Shown here one piece after another: positions 1 through 16,984 of a stretch of 64,000 bases of DNA. The notes under the pieces are model-generated. The model saw nothing but the letters and a program-made list of their open reading frames with translations, searched no databases and was not told where the DNA came from. The stretch comes from Zeus faber (lineage: Eukaryota > Chordata > Actinopteri > Zeiformes > Zeidae). The position numbers and the translations under genes are program-made. The DNA lies in contig OY482866.1 of NCBI GenBank assembly GCA_960531495.1, forward strand, positions 10,664,689-10,728,688. The letters run 5' to 3'. The first letter of the stretch is position 1, and every line of letters begins with the position of its first letter.

Positions 1-720
1 GAAGCCGCCCTGGCGTCATTGCAACCAGAATTCAGAGCATGCCTGACTTGTGTGAGTGTATAGAGATGCGCAGCGCAGTTTTACCCTGGCCGGAGTGGGC
101 GATTTTAAAGAGCTATGAGCTGCAGTTCACCCTGCATCCTCCTTCTATGCCTTTGGGGGCTTGCATAGGACACATCGGTTCTGATCTTGCGGTTAGTCAG
201 GGCGGTGGGTACACATTATGGCATAGTAAGAACTTGATTTCGAAATGAAGTAAAACGTTTGGGTTGTGCTAAAACCCTGGTTTCACGAATGAAGAACGAG
301 AATTCTTACCGGTGGCCTCACTGACCAGCTCGCTCAAGAGCTGAATAATATGTCAGAGGAAGTATGACAGGTGGTGACCCAGTATATATACTGGGGGGTT
401 GCTGGTTGCCAGAATGGCCCAATCACAGCCTGTCAGGGCCAAGTTGAGACTTGCTTGGTTTAAAGGGGCTTTCAGCTTTAATTAGTGGAGCTGTCTGGAA
501 ACAGCTTAAGGCATAGTAATGGTTCTTCGACCACCATGTGGGTCTACTTGGGGTCCTAGAGTCAGGGCAGTCAAGTACGTAAAAGAGAGTGCACAGGGAT
601 TGCACAGAAAGTTTTAGATGTTACAATAAACAAGCAGTTAAATGAATATCCTGGACTGCAAGTCATTTTTGAGACCTACACATTATTACATTAAGCTTGT
701 TGTGTTGTCATATTAAACTG
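1..720. other. Unassigned sequence, repeat-like
   Basis: No gene is recognised. The stretch around 265-360 (AAAACCCTGG followed by a GAACGAG motif, then GGCCTCACTGAC and CGCTCAAGAGCTGAATAAT) resembles dispersed fish repeats often found at the ends of DIRS-type retroelements. This is from memory of the family and is weak. No open frame of interest and no terminal repeat was found. Confidence 0.25.
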
Positions 721-929
721 CAGATCACTGTTTAACGCTTCATGTTCCTCTGAACAGAAACTCGGCTCCGTTAGCTGTTAGCTCCATTAGCTGTTACCAG
801 CGCCACATAGACTTATTGTTTCCTTAGTTTCTTACTTGTATGGCAAATAAAAAAAACTTTAAACCTAACTCAAAGAATGGAAGCAGAGTTATTTTTTTTT
901 TGTTTCTCCTCCAGACAGCAGTCTTTTTA

Positions 930-1287
930 TTGGAGACCTTTTTATTTTTGTTTGTTTCCTATATGTATGAAACTTTTTTTTTTTTTAAGAACTGAGTCTG
1001 TCCTGTGAGACTGTCCCGTTCTGTCCTGTCTGTCAACAAAAACACATTGTCAGGACAGTGAGGACGCACGTCTCCCTGTTGCTTTGGGACTTCATTTAGT
1101 ATAAACTGGATGTTTTGTGCGAATACTTGTGAATAATAAATCCTGCACTTCTGGAACGGGGAGACCGCATTTGCCACATTACATTACGCTCTACGCGCAT
1201 CCCGCACCCCTCAGCCCCCCGGTAAAATAGTCCATCACAGCCCCCCAGCGATCGGCTATTGGTGTTTTTCAGGATTGCCCAAGTCCA
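930..1287 (-). mobile_element. hAT-like family A, truncated reverse copy
   Basis: Reading the minus strand, this matches the internal part of the complete copy at 26673-27453: a GGGAGAC block, CAGGATTTATTATTCACAAG, the CAACAGGGAGACG region and a block related to GGACAGGACAG with the following GTTTC-rich AT tract. It ends at the right with GCCCAAGTCCA, a version of the family terminus GCCCAAGCCTA. The left end is missing. It is non-coding, and the boundary near 930 is approximate. Confidence 0.6.
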
Positions 1288-2420
1288 CAGTGTAACAAGG
1301 CTGATCACATCGTATGCGACAAACTATGGCTAACTATATATGCAAATCTATCTCACTAGGATATTAACAGTGTTTGCTAACATTACCGTCACATTTTTGT
1401 GCTTTATCATTACTCCCCCACCTCCAATTTTATCTCATCAATGCAGCGTTACGCCTCGGTGGATAATAAAGCACCGCTGCGTTCAGTGTGCTGCATATCA
1501 GTGGATGTTGAGTGAGTGAGAGGAGAGGGAGGGGTTACAGAACCACAAGGACAAAGTCATAGCATCTGGTCCAATGGGAGGGATGTAGTTTAAATACCTA
1601 ATAAATGCATGGTATTGTTTTGTATCGACTGATTGTTTTCTGCAATTAAATAATAATAATAATATTTAAATGGGTTTGTTTTTTTTTCTCGTCGTTTCAG
1701 GTGGCACTTCAAACCTGCATATTTTGACCAAGAATTGCGTGGTTGGTACATAAATGTGTGCAGGTTGGCAGGTCTGCAAATATCACTGGTGATTTTGACG
1801 CAAACCTGTATGTTTATTTGTTGCAAATATAAACTTAAGGAAAATAAAACTGTTGCACATTTAATGGTCTTGGTAACATTTAAAAGTAATAGTAACAATA
1901 CCTGTTACGTGACTCGTAAATTTAACATTCTTCTCCTAACCTCTCTAAGTCTTAACCATGAATAGGAATTTTTGACGATGTAAACACCCAAAATTCAGAA
2001 ATTTTGCATGAAGAGGCGTATATATACACACAACTATTAGTCTGGTCACCTTTATACTCGTGAAAAAGTAAATCCTGCCATACTTGTGCCCAACCTACTT
2101 TGTCAACAACAAGCTGCAACTGGGCATTTCTGGGGACAATGCTAGAGGAAAATAACAACCACATCGGTCTCTCTTAGCGGCGTTCCCCTTCACTGGTGAG
2201 GCTTCTGAAAATGTTATTTTCAAGAAAAGGAGATTGGCTGCAGATCAATATCAGCTTCATTGTCACTGAGGAACGAGGATAATGATCAGCAAAATTCAAA
2301 CACGGTCAAACTATCCATTGGCCAAAGTCAGTGAAGCCATTATAGTAAATCCACTTTTTGGAACAAACCCAACCCCAAGGAAATGTCTACTTCCCTCCCA
2401 AGTATGGTTGTAGTACTATA
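1288..2420. other. Intronic sequence, nothing recognised
   Basis: AT-rich sequence with no recognisable gene or mobile element. Short open frames on both strands around 1590-2160 have no family resemblance and no codon-use signal. Confidence 0.4.
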
Positions 2421-2605
2421 TAGGCTTGGGCAGATAAACGATTCAAAGGTCTGTAGGCCATCGATTCCATCGATCGTGATTGACATTGATGACACTTTTT
2501 TTTTTTCTTTTTCCCCCCACGTCCAAATTTGTCCAGGTCTGTATTGCCCATCGCTGCCCCCCCGCCGATCGGCAGTTTAGAATTTTGCACGATCGCCCAA
2601 GCCTA
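2421..2605. mobile_element. hAT-like family A, short internally deleted copy
   Basis: Both termini are present and inverted: TAGGCTTGGGC at the left and GCCCAAGCCTA at the right. The right subterminal part GAATTTTGCACGATCGCCCA is shared with the copies at 26.7 kb and 41.3 kb. The interior is almost entirely deleted (185 bp against 781 bp). The flanks GTACTATA and GGATTTTA match at 5 of 8 bases, so any 8-bp target duplication has decayed. Confidence 0.65.
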
Positions 2606-3518
2606 GGATTTTAAGGTTACAAGTCCGACCAAGATGCTGAGGACATAAGCAGAAGACGCATCAGCAATAAGGATATAATACTGGATGGCGCAGAACAGCG
2701 CACACTTTATTTGGCGATATGATTATCTTGGGCCCTTTTCTTTGTTCAAATGAAAATTCTAATTTCTATGGGCAAAGAAAAAGAAGAGCCATCAAGCACA
2801 TGTACAGTATTCTGAAGAGTTAATGAGTGGGTGAATAGGTTGATGAATTCAAAGAACGGTGTCTCACACAGTGACAATGTCCCCTCTCCCATACTCTGGA
2901 ACACTGAATGTAGAAGCCTTGAAACACACAACCTTATTCAATTTCACTCGCACGGTACACATTATTTTCTTTGACTGATTATCGGCGACACCTTGAAGAG
3001 CTATGCTATTGAAATGACTGAAAAGACCGAAATGACCTGAACAGACCCTGCTGGATAAATGTGCTCACTTCGCAAGACTTTTATTCGACCTTTCCCTTTG
3101 ATCGCTTAATGAAACCTCAAACGACCATCCATCGGTATTTCTCATCTATGATATTTTACAAGGAGTGTAAAAACCCTGTATACCCAAGTCCACCCCAAAG
3201 CTTAAAAGACAAGGCAGCCAAGACTCAACCACCGGATTTCCTTTGAAGGGGCACCCAAGTGTTTTGGGGAAACTCTCTTTTTGTGGTATCATGATTCAGA
3301 TTTCCTTAATTTCACGGGCGCTACCAAAGTTGGCTCACCCAGCAGCCATGCACGGAGCTGACACATTGAGCATGCCACGCCTCAACATGTCAGGTCTGGA
3401 TACACAAGGATGAGATTGGTACTGACCTTCTCATCTCCATCTGGATAACATAGAATGGGGGGGAAAAAAATGGTATATCTATTTAAGGAGACATTTCTGG
3501 AGCTGCAAAACTTTACCA

Positions 3519-3523
<5 letters not shown>
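2606..3523. other. Intronic sequence, nothing recognised
   Basis: No gene, RNA or element recognised. Confidence 0.4.

Positions 3524-3573
<50 letters not shown>
3524..3573. repeat. (CA)n microsatellite
   Basis: About 25 uninterrupted CA units. Confidence 0.97.
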
Positions 3574-3578
<5 letters not shown>

Positions 3579-5149
3579 AGTTGTCAAGCATGTTGAAGCT
3601 CACACCTGATATTGTCAATCAGCAGGATCAAATGATGTACAGTACTTGTACAATTAAAACAATTTGGCATATTTTCAACTGTTGAGCTCGTGTGTGCGTT
3701 CTTGTTGTGTGTGGAAAAAGAAACGAAACGCTACAAAGAAAGAAAATAAGATACCTTGCCAGCACTAGCCCGATTGGCATTCAACAAACAAGTTGAAACT
3801 CCAACGGGAATACGTCAATACAGACCTAGATTTGGTTTAAATAATACCCAGACTGCATTCCCTTACGTGCACTACCTGATGATTCAACAAACCTCCTCAC
3901 CTCCTCTTCCTCACCTTTATTATCTAGCTAGTTTGACGAGGCCCCTTTCCCTTAAGCCGCCCTCGTCTGCAGCCTGTCTGGCAGTCTGCGGGCGTCGACG
4001 GCAGGCCGCATGAATCCAAAAAGCACCCGAGGTTGCCGCCACCGCCGCCTCTGTACTTCTCTTCCAATTTTCCTCCCATCCTTTCCATCTCACCTTCATT
4101 TCCTTTTGATATACAGCGTCTTTTGCCCCAATTTCTTTCCCTCCCTCGCAAAAACAATTACGGCCGCGCTTGCTCTCTGTGCCCCCCTCATCCCCTGCAG
4201 GAGATCCCTCGCTTTATTAATCCTTACATCAGTGCCTCAAATCAACTGCTGCACCGATATCGGGGCGCCCTCTCCGTCTCATTCGGTTTGGCTCTCTGGC
4301 CCTCACTTTTCAGCTTCCCGTCATTTCTTTCACATGGACACAGTCGCGTCTAATAAGCAAGCCGGGACAATAATTCCCTTCACAGGGCACATGGCCTCTA
4401 AACACACACTCATACACGTGCACACACCTCTTCCTTTCAGATTCTCACAATGGCTTTCATCAAAGGACTTTTTTTCTGTATACTGACTAAATTGGTTTCT
4501 TTTTGCATTCCTCTCACTGGTAAAGTGTGTGTGTGTGTGGGTGTGTGTGTGTGTGGGGGCATAATGGCCCTAATGAGTGATAGAGGATCTTTGCTGCTTT
4601 CCCTTTCTCCTTTTTCCTCGCTCCCTGAATTCCATCAATTATTGCCTATTCTGCCGCGCCTCCCCTACGCACCAATTTTCCCGCTCTGTCCTTTTGTATC
4701 CCTCTCATCTCTCCCCCTCAGTTCACTCCATACCTTTCATTTCCACTCTGCTTCTCCTCTAGTTCCTCCTAGTTCTCTGCTGTCCTTGCACCACTGCCAC
4801 GGTTTCGTTTCCCCTCCGCCCGCCTCTTAAGAAGCCTCTCTTCGTGCCGCTTTTAAATTAGACATGTAACAACCATGCAGCCCAGCTGTACATCCACAAC
4901 TCAACTACTTCGCTCAAATGTTTATTTTCAGGCACATCTGGAGACGCCAACCGCTCATGTGAACGTGCGTACTGAACAAAACGCTCGGGAGAGATCTGCA
5001 CCGTCTCAAACCCACTCGAGCAACTGATATTCAACAGCGGTTCCATCGCGGCGGTCGGACGTCTGTCGCTACTGAAGATTGTTTAGGGAGGGGACTGATT
5101 ACGCGAATCCGCGCAAACGAGCGCCTCTGACAAACGAGCCCCGCTCCCT
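3574..5149. other. Pyrimidine-rich intronic sequence
   Basis: From about 3890 to 4850 the plus strand is rich in CT runs, with a short impure GT tract at 4525-4556. The long open frames here (for example 4010-4486) come from biased composition and show no protein family. No element was recognised. Confidence 0.4.
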
Positions 5150-6014
5150 CGACGGTTGGGCCGCGCAGGGTTTTTTTGGGAACGGGACGGTCCCTTAACT
5201 CAGCTGTGTTCAAAGAATGTGTTTCACGCATGTACGAAACAAACAAAAAAATAAAGATCTAAAATAAAAACACAGTTGGGGGAGCCGGGAACCGGCGTGT
5301 ACGTGCACTGAGAAATAAGAAAAAAAAAACAAAAAAAAAACACACTAATTCTCTTAGTTAGGTCGACATTTTTCATTTTCCATACAAAAACAAAGGAAAT
5401 AAAAGAAATCAACATATTACTCTATGAGATTATATTATATACTGCCATATTATAATCACAAGATTTGCATATTTTGCGGCAGGCATGTGCGGGGAGGTGC
5501 AGACGGTGCTCTTTTTATTTATTAATTTTTTTCTGAAGCGTGAATGGGCATCAAGGGAGCGGATTGTCTGGGAAAGATATATTCATGAGGAACGTGTCCT
5601 CGGCACACCCGCAATGTGCACACAGCGCCGCGCAGATCACGGGTGTCCCGATGCGCACCATCGCAGGCACCTGTGATCTGCGCTCCGCTGTGCTACTCCG
5701 ATTGCCAAAAGTGGCAAAATGCCTAGAACCTGAGATGAGGGTCCGTGTGCCTTTTCTACATTTTTTTTTTTCTGAGCACCTGCCCCTCTTCACGTCTCTG
5801 CATGTGCCTGTAGAGAGGAAGTGAGATCCCATCATTACATTTCACTGCATATATGTATGGAAGTATGTATATGTATGTGACAAATAAAAAATCTTGAATC
5901 TTGAATCACCGGTGCTTACTCGACAGCTCTGAGCCTCGTTTGTCATCAATGTCAATCCCGATCGATGAAGTCAATCGTAGATTGACGATTTAATCGTTAA
6001 TGTGCCCAAGCCTA
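5150..6014 (+). mobile_element. hAT-like family A, large copy carrying an L2 tail
   Basis: Collinear with the copy at 26673-27453 from the GGTTTTTTTGGGAACGGGAC block onward and with the copy at 53612-54283 through AAAGATATATTCATGAGGAA. It ends at GCCCAAGCCTA (6004-6014) after the shared CTTACTCGACAGCTCTGAGC and GATCGATGAAGTCAATCG parts. The left terminus is unclear (a weak candidate is GGTTGGGC near 5153). A 71-bp L2 LINE tail is inserted at 5837-5907. A GC-rich imperfect hairpin around 5626-5691 (GCGCAGATCAC paired with GTGATCTGCGC) belongs to the element. Confidence 0.7.
5837..5907 (+). mobile_element. 5'-truncated L2-like LINE tail
   Basis: Seventy-one bases matching the extreme 3' end of the LINEs at 18.1, 43.1 and 59.2 kb: CATTTCACTGCATATATGTA, then GTGACAAATAAA, then the tandem tail CTTGAATCTTGAAT. 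It interrupts the hAT-like element, whose sequence resumes at TCACCGGTGCTTACTCGACA. Confidence 0.75.
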
Positions 6015-9896
<3,882 letters not shown>

Positions 9897-9899
9897 ACG

Positions 9900-9952
<53 letters not shown>
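9897..9952. repeat. (CG)n(CA)n compound microsatellite
   Basis: A short alternating GCGC block runs straight into about 22 CA units: alternating purine-pyrimidine sequence of Z-DNA-forming type. Confidence 0.95.
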
Positions 9953-9955
<3 letters not shown>

Positions 9956-12900
9956 TGCCTTGTACACCCACACGCTGCCTTCCACTCCATAGATAGATCA
10001 TTTTTTGTTTTTCCTGCCATCATCGCTTTTGATGTTTTGGGTCCAACCAAACTCCCACAACCCCCACTACAAACACACGCGGCCCCCCTCACCTCGTCCC
10101 CCGCATGCAGAGGGGTTCAATTGTTCTATTTGTCAGGCCGAGCTGAACGGGCGGGTCTCGCAGGCATTGAAAAATACATGACAGCGAGAGAGCCACAAAG
10201 TATGTGAGTGTGTGTAGCGTGTCCATGTGCGTGTATGTGTGTGACTTGTGTCGAGAGCTTGCAAGGCGAATCAAGCCAAGAAAGAAAAAAAAAAAAAATT
10301 AGACAGTGAAAGGCTTACGAGAGAGAGAGAAAGTTAAATGGATGCTGAAGTTTGCTTGGGGAGTTAAGGTTAAATGCAGAAGAAACGGGGGAGGGAGAGG
10401 AAGCGAGGCGCAGAAGAAGCGCCGTGGGAAGAGCAGGTTAAGGGAGAGTGCAAATTAAAGATACATTAAGAGAGAGAGGGGAGGGCGAAACACAGCGAAG
10501 CTGAGAAAAAGCAAATTAAGTGGAGGTTATTACAGATGACGGAGAGCAATGTTGGGAAATGGCAGGAAAAAAGATGTTCCAAAGTGCCAACACACCAGAA
10601 TATAAATAAAAAAAAATGCTCGTCTTTTATGTGCAGCAAATATTATTAGCTGCGCATAAAAGACGAGCGGCTTCCCCCTCCTTTGATGTGATGACAACTT
10701 CCCGGAAATAATTTGCGTGCCCTGTTTATTTGCCTCAATTTCAGGGGGAAAGAGCGGCGCGAGCACATCCTGCGCACTTCGCCCTCGCCGTCGTCGAAGG
10801 AACGCCGCCCCCGCCGGGCTGCCAGAGAGGGTGCAGGGAGAGTCTGGCGCGGCACGGTGAGCTGCAGCACCGCGCGTCACCCTCCTCCAAGAAACTTCGA
10901 GGAGGTTCCTACATCACAATGTCAGGGTTTTCCCCCCCCATTAACTTTGAAATGATATAGACAACAGCACTTTCTCAGCAATGTGTTTCTGTCGCACAAC
11001 AACGGCGAGCTGAAGGGACGACGCCTCGAACCCTGGGGATCCTAGCGGTTCCGGATGCATTTAATTGTTTTTTATTTGAGTGGAGTTATTGGAATAACTT
11101 AAAACATATCTTTCAGTTGTGAAACCAATTATTTTCTTTACAAGTTTCCGACTTAATATCTACAAAGCAATTTCTCAATATCAAGGGGAGAACATCTATA
11201 GAGAGAAATCTTTGCAAATTCAGGCATTTCTCAAGTTGAACCAATGGACTACAGTATATTTTCTTCAGTGTGTGTTATGGCGTTACTGCCCTCAAATGAA
11301 TGCAGTGACACTCAAGGCCAGTCGAGTACGGCCGGAATCAAATGTGGAAGAATGAATGGCGGGAGAGTAAAATGTAAGGAGAAATCCTCACGCTTGCGTC
11401 AATTCTCTCGCCGTTTAACCTGTCCGCCGGTGCGTGCAAGGCAACGCGAACAAGCCAAAGGAACAAGCGGTGAGGGGTTTGGTGTTGCCCAAGGACGGCA
11501 GCAGGTAACATTCACCCCAGGACTCTCTGAAGCAACGCTGTAAACCACCTGCAGCGCTGGTGCGCTAATGGACTCAATTGTGGATCCAATTAATAACTAG
11601 ATAGGAGAGCGAGGGTTTGTTTTTTGTTTTTTCGTTTTTTCTAAATATCCCCCAAATGAATGAGCAAAATGAATGAGCAAAATTCTCTACCAATTACACT
11701 TGTCCACCCTTAAAACAGAAATAAAAAAAACCCCTAAGAATCCAAAATTTAACAGAGACAAATTTAAGAATTCAATGGATCATAAGTCCATCGTGCAAAA
11801 TGACGTCACCTTGATAATCTCTACGGGAGCGAAGGAAAAGCGCAGCGAAAAGAAAAAAAGACAAGGAAGCACATTCCGCTTACTTCACAAAGTATTCCAA
11901 GTTAGTACTGAACCCCCTGAACCCCGGTTACTCTTAAATCCTCTCCGTCCCTTTGCCTGTTTGCCGTGGATTCACCTCCGAGTTAATGTTTTTTCTGTCC
12001 ATTATCCACCTCTCAATCTCTCTCTCGCTCGCTCCACTCTACAGACCTACCTGAGCTGGGCCCCCTCTTTCTCAAAATCATTATATTGCCTCGGGGTGCA
12101 ACGGATCACAAAACTCACACTCGTATGACAGTTTTGAGTCACGGATGAGATAATTTTTTGGATCAGCAAAAAAATAAAAATAAATAAAAAAGGGAGACAA
12201 ATTCAACTTTGCAGTCTGTTCTTCAGAGAAATCTGCATCTCTCAATACACATTGAATTTGGATGTTGGAGGGGATCCATTATGCTCCTTTTTTACACAAG
12301 TTAATATAGGGCTCTGAGGACCCCCAAAACATGTTTTTGAAGTTTTTTGCAGAAAATTCCTCTCAGATAATGCATTCTGGCCACTCTAACATGTCAGGGT
12401 TGTTTTTTTGTGGGAGGAGCCTCGCTGCCGAGGCCCCTAGTTCTGTGAGCCAATGGGGTTTGAAACATTTCACCTCATCACTCCACCAAAATCTGTTTTC
12501 TGAACAAATTTGAGGCGGGAAATAAGCAATCCAGTCGCTGAATCTTCACTCGTATTAGATCTGCCAGGCCTCATTTAAAAGTTTGCTCCAAACTGACATT
12601 GCCATTCTCCAAGCTTGTGGGAGACAGACACCACAGCTCGTGGATGCCGGGATTTTTTTGTTTCATGTAAACGTCAGAAAATAAAATAAAAATATGTAAA
12701 CACATTTACAATGAAAACACTGTTTTGATTGGTTTCGTTTGGAGAAACGCACGGCGGATCGAGCGCCGCGGACTACAGTCAATCTACCACATACAGCACA
12801 GCAGAATTATTTTTAAATACTATTTCTATAGTCTGCAGTTTCTTCACGGACAGTTGGTATTAATTCCTCTTTCTTTTTAAAAGATTTGTTTGTCGAGTTA

Positions 12901-15708
12901 CTCAGATGGAGGGTAGTTCTAATTGGAACAAAGCCCTCGCTGACGTCGGTCAGGAGAGCCAAGCTGAACGGCATGTTTCACGCCATGTTTTCTTCTTATG
13001 TCTTATTTCACAGTTTGTGTTAGAAGGCCCGTCAGAGACCCAAATGTTTGTGCACAAGCACTGAAAAAACGAGTTTTGCATAATAGTTCCCCCGTTAAGA
13101 GCTACAAGTGGACCGTTGAGAGATACAACATGATACAGGATACGTGTTGTGAACCTGCAGAGCCCGAATGCATGCATGGCGACATCGAGAATGCATCCGC
13201 ACAGCAAAATGAATTGTCAATCTGTCAAACTTCCCAAATAACAAATCACTAGGTTACTATTATTCTTCTCCCCCCCTAATCAGTGAAACAAATGAATCCG
13301 GCTTTGATGGATAATGGGGAACGACGTGATAGATAATACGTGAGATTACGGAGGGGGTTTAAGTTGCCGGGTGTCACGCGGCGTTAAGGGGCTTTTTTTC
13401 TGTTTCGTTCAAATAGGAATTAAATAAATCTAAAACAAAAACACCCTTTTATTTGTTTTCTTTGGAGGAACGGCGAACGCTTTCGATGATCGCTTTTTCT
13501 GCCGGTTCTGTGTTGTTGTGCGTGGGCGTCGACGTAACGTGGAATGGTCTTAGTGATGTTGAGGGCAAAACCTATTTGAGGCCCATTCTCCATCTAGGGT
13601 CTAGCGGTCCTCCCCCAGGACATTTTGAGCGTCAAACATTTGATTCCTTGCATTCTGGCGATTTATCATGCACCAATGTGTGCCTTTTCTGCATCAGTTT
13701 ATGGTGCAAATGTCTTTATTTATGTAAAGGGAAACACACAATTCAGGTGACAATTCCAAATATAATGGAATATAATGCAGTAAGGCTCGCGGGCATTCTG
13801 TACTGCTTTCAAATATTTTTTTCTCCTGTAGATCCACTTTTCTCATTTTAATATTATCTCTGAGTCCACACAAATGATACTGTAGGCATGATTTACTCTT
13901 CTGTCCTCTTTTGTTTGGGGACGTAACCTCTTTTAATGTGCATGCGGAACCTATTCACGTCAATGATAAATGAATTCATTTTAATTAATGTATAAACCCC
14001 AGGAGTTGATTAGCATGTGTTTCGGGTTCAGAAATATTTCGGCTCTTGTTCAAAACTTCCTGCAATTCAAAACATCACACGTGTGTTTTGGGATGATTCT
14101 TAGGAATCATGTACATTTCAACTATGTTACTGAAGCTGACTGAAAACAAGACCTGAGTGCGTCCGTGTGTGTTGGGGAAAATTGTATTTGCCACAAAAGA
14201 TTCAGTGGTTGTGAGCTCATCATTTATATTTTAGGAGAAACAAACAAAAAAAAGGAGCCAGTGCTGAAGAAAAAAGACCGGCCCCTGTCTGTGGCACTGT
14301 TGTGTCTTTGAGTAACGTTATTTTTCAAAATAAAAGTCCTCTGCTTCTTTCATGTTTTTAATGGTGGGGACAAATGCATGTGCTGTAAATATTGAGGGGG
14401 ACGTATCCCTGGTGCCTACCCCGCCCCTGAAATCTGCGCCTATGCAGAAACGCCTAGCTCGTGAACAATAACTATTTAGAGGTAGCCTAGATCTTTCCAG
14501 TCAACAAAGTTAAATGAGAATTCTAACTGCACCATTGAAATGCTCTTGACTCCGTTAGAAGACTTTTTAATTTTTTTATTTTTTTTGAACATAGGATAGG
14601 ATTTTTTATTTTTTTTTATTTTTTCAGTAAAAGGCTTTAGTCCAGTCACATTAAACCACTATAAATAATGTTATTTCATACAATTTCGAAGTTTAAACAA
14701 ATGTTTGGGAGCCGTGAGAGCAGTCTCCTTTCAGGCTCTCTGAAAAGAGACTCTTTTCAACACTACTGAAAGTAGGTGTCTCTCCTCCTCCGCCCACCGC
14801 ATCTGTGTCTGCTCTGCATGTTCTTCTCTAATCTGATTTTTTCCCCAATTCGAAATCATCAGGTGTGTGCCAGTGTGTATACCGTGTATGTGTAAGACTC
14901 ATTATTTTGTTAATGAGGACAAGAAGACTTTGATCTTGTAATACTGAGGCCTTGATGTAGAGGCAGCAGAGAGCCATGCCTCGTTCTCCATACGCACCTC
15001 GCGAGCGCCACAGTGCAAAATCTCGAAACACAGCTTTAGGTCCTGCTTTCAACATTTTGTCCTTGATCTACATCAGGTTTCCTGTGTCTTCTGCCGATTT
15101 CGTTTTTCCTTTCCTTTCAACTATTTGGATCTCTTAAAATGCTCCCGACACGGGCCACGGCTGTGTCTGCATCGACACCAACTCCTTACCTTCCATATTT
15201 CATCTTTCCCCTCGGCCAACCCTTGTGACCCCACCTCACTGTCAAGGCATGCGACCACGCCCGATTCCCTGACAGAAGAACCTAAACGACCAACACGACA
15301 GTGCTGGAGTCCCATGGCCACCGGAGAGGACCCCCGTCCAGTTATGCACCTGACTGACGGTTCCCTTTCACAAGGCCTCCATTACACCACTACCGTAGCC
15401 GGGGATGGAGCAGGTTGTTGACGTGTGTGATGCCCTGATCTCTGCGGCTTTGATTTTGGACTCCAAAAGCACCCGCTCGAGCTCCTCGTTAGACTGAGCA
15501 GCATTTCACTTCGCTTATCTCGATCCCTCCCTTTCCCCCCTCTCTCTCTCTCGGCCGCTCTATCCGTATTTCATCTTTCACTCAACTATTACACAAATCC
15601 ACTTGAGGTAGAGCATATGTATTATTCTTTAAGACATTCTTACATTTTGAGTCTGGGACTCGGTGCCTACAGTGCTAGCAGTCATGCTGCACAGCCTTGG
15701 CGCCTTTA

Positions 15709-15710
<2 letters not shown>
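9953..15710. other. Long intronic stretch without a recognised gene
   Basis: Contents seen: a CpG-rich block at about 10690-10900; a hairpin at 10618-10668 listed separately; a hAT-like fragment around 12096-12180 (GTGCAACGGATCACAAAACT, later TTTTTTGGATCAGCAAAAAA); A/T-rich runs at 14565-14625; and a small palindrome TGAAAAGAGACTCTTTTCA near 14740. No exon could be assigned. Confidence 0.4.
10618..10668. repeat. Inverted repeat, 20-bp arms
   Basis: Arms at 10618-10637 and 10649-10668 match at 19 of 20 positions (the exception is a G-T type difference). The 11-base loop is AAATATTATTA. It lies just left of a CpG-rich block. Confidence 0.9.

Positions 15711-15799
<89 letters not shown>
15711..15799. 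repeat. (GT)n microsatellite
   Basis: About 44 uninterrupted GT units ending in GCGCGC. Confidence 0.98.
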
Positions 15800-15805
<6 letters not shown>

Positions 15806-16984
15806 GGCATTAGAGTTGTAAGCATGTGGCTTTTGCTGTGGTTTTTGCTGCACGTTGAAGCAAATCGAACGGTTCCTCAACCCTCCCCCCAGCCAATTCT
15901 ATGTTTCTGGCAGAGCAGGAAAGCTGTCGCAAATAACTCAATGATGTTACATATTCACTTCAAATTTCTATATTTAAGTTGAACGCCTCCCGCTTCAATG
16001 ACTCTGTCTTCCTACCCATCCACTCAGTCCCAGGTGTTTGCAGGCTGCCTGGTGTTGGGGGGGGGATACGGGACGGTCACTTTTCCACCAAGGATCCATT
16101 TCCCAGGAAAGTAATGAGTACCCATTTGGGCCCGGAACATCCTGAAATGGGAACCTTGGCGGTCCCAGGAACCATGGGGGTTGTTCGTTTAAGACACCAT
16201 TTTGTAGTCCACTATGAGTACTATGTTGGATTCCAACCTTCCATTTTCTTTCATAAAACAGAAGTAGTGATTGGAAGCGAGTACTGCAACAGGCGGTGAG
16301 TGCTAAATTGTCTTTTCACTTGTACCGCCTCACCTGCGGGACGTTTTTGGGACCAAGAACTATCCAAGTGGAACCAATTTCACAACCAAGCTCCTCCTGC
16401 GGAAAATTTGTCAGAATCTGAGGAACACGTGCAGCCATAATTATAGTAAAGAGAGAGAGAGAGAGAATGTGTGTGTGTCGCTGCCTTTCACTTCCAGCCT
16501 TGGCAAGCTTTGACTCTTCCCTGACAATTGTTTAGCTACAGAATTCTTAGAAACAAACTACTCCATCATCTCTCCTACTTCAACTATCTCATATCTCATT
16601 TCCATTTCAACATCCTTGAAAGCTCCTTTTGTTTCAATTGTTTTGTTGGTTTTATTTCCATCCGTTTTATTCCCATTAATCTGGAAAAGATTCAGTCGTT
16701 TTTTCCCCAATCGCCCTTCCTCGCCAACTTGCTGGTACACAGCCGTCTGCCCCGCCTCTCTGCCTAAATTTCTGTCAGACGGCCACCTGTCCCCATCCTG
16801 CTTCTAGATCAGAATGTGCGCCTCGACTTCTCTTCCGTCCACTAGCATATTTCGTTTCCTTCACAGACCCCTACCGCTCCCTCACTCGATGTTTCACCCT
16901 TTCTTGCTGGACCCCTCTGCCTCTTTATACTCTGTTTTCTTGCCAACGCGCAAGCCCTCCCCACTCACTCTCCGTCAATCTGCA
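15806..16984. other. Intronic sequence, possible DNA-element fragments
   Basis: Around 16060-16370 there are GGGACGGTCACTTTTCCACC and related AAGGAACC/GGTTCC-type motifs typical of fish non-autonomous DNA elements. No paired termini could be fixed. A short GA run lies at 16450-16466. No gene recognised. Confidence 0.35.

Noticed and set aside
4010-4486. A 158-codon open frame on plus
   Set aside because: It lies in CT-rich sequence; a Ser/Pro/Leu-rich translation is expected from composition.
5626-5691. GC-rich hairpin treated as a separate fold-back event
   Set aside because: It is imperfect and sits within the hAT-like family A element, so it may be a normal part of that element.
10744-10855. 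Possible plus-strand exon between TTTCAG and GTGAGC in CpG-rich DNA
   Set aside because: Splice-like ends exist, but the peptide is only Arg/Ser/Pro-rich and matches nothing I know. Too weak to annotate.
11673-12128. A 151-codon open frame on plus
   Set aside because: No domain; it overlaps a hAT-like fragment near 12.1 kb.
15118-15420. Possible plus-strand coding region (98 codons)
   Set aside because: Protein-like composition, but no motif, no splice sites in register and no homologue recognised.
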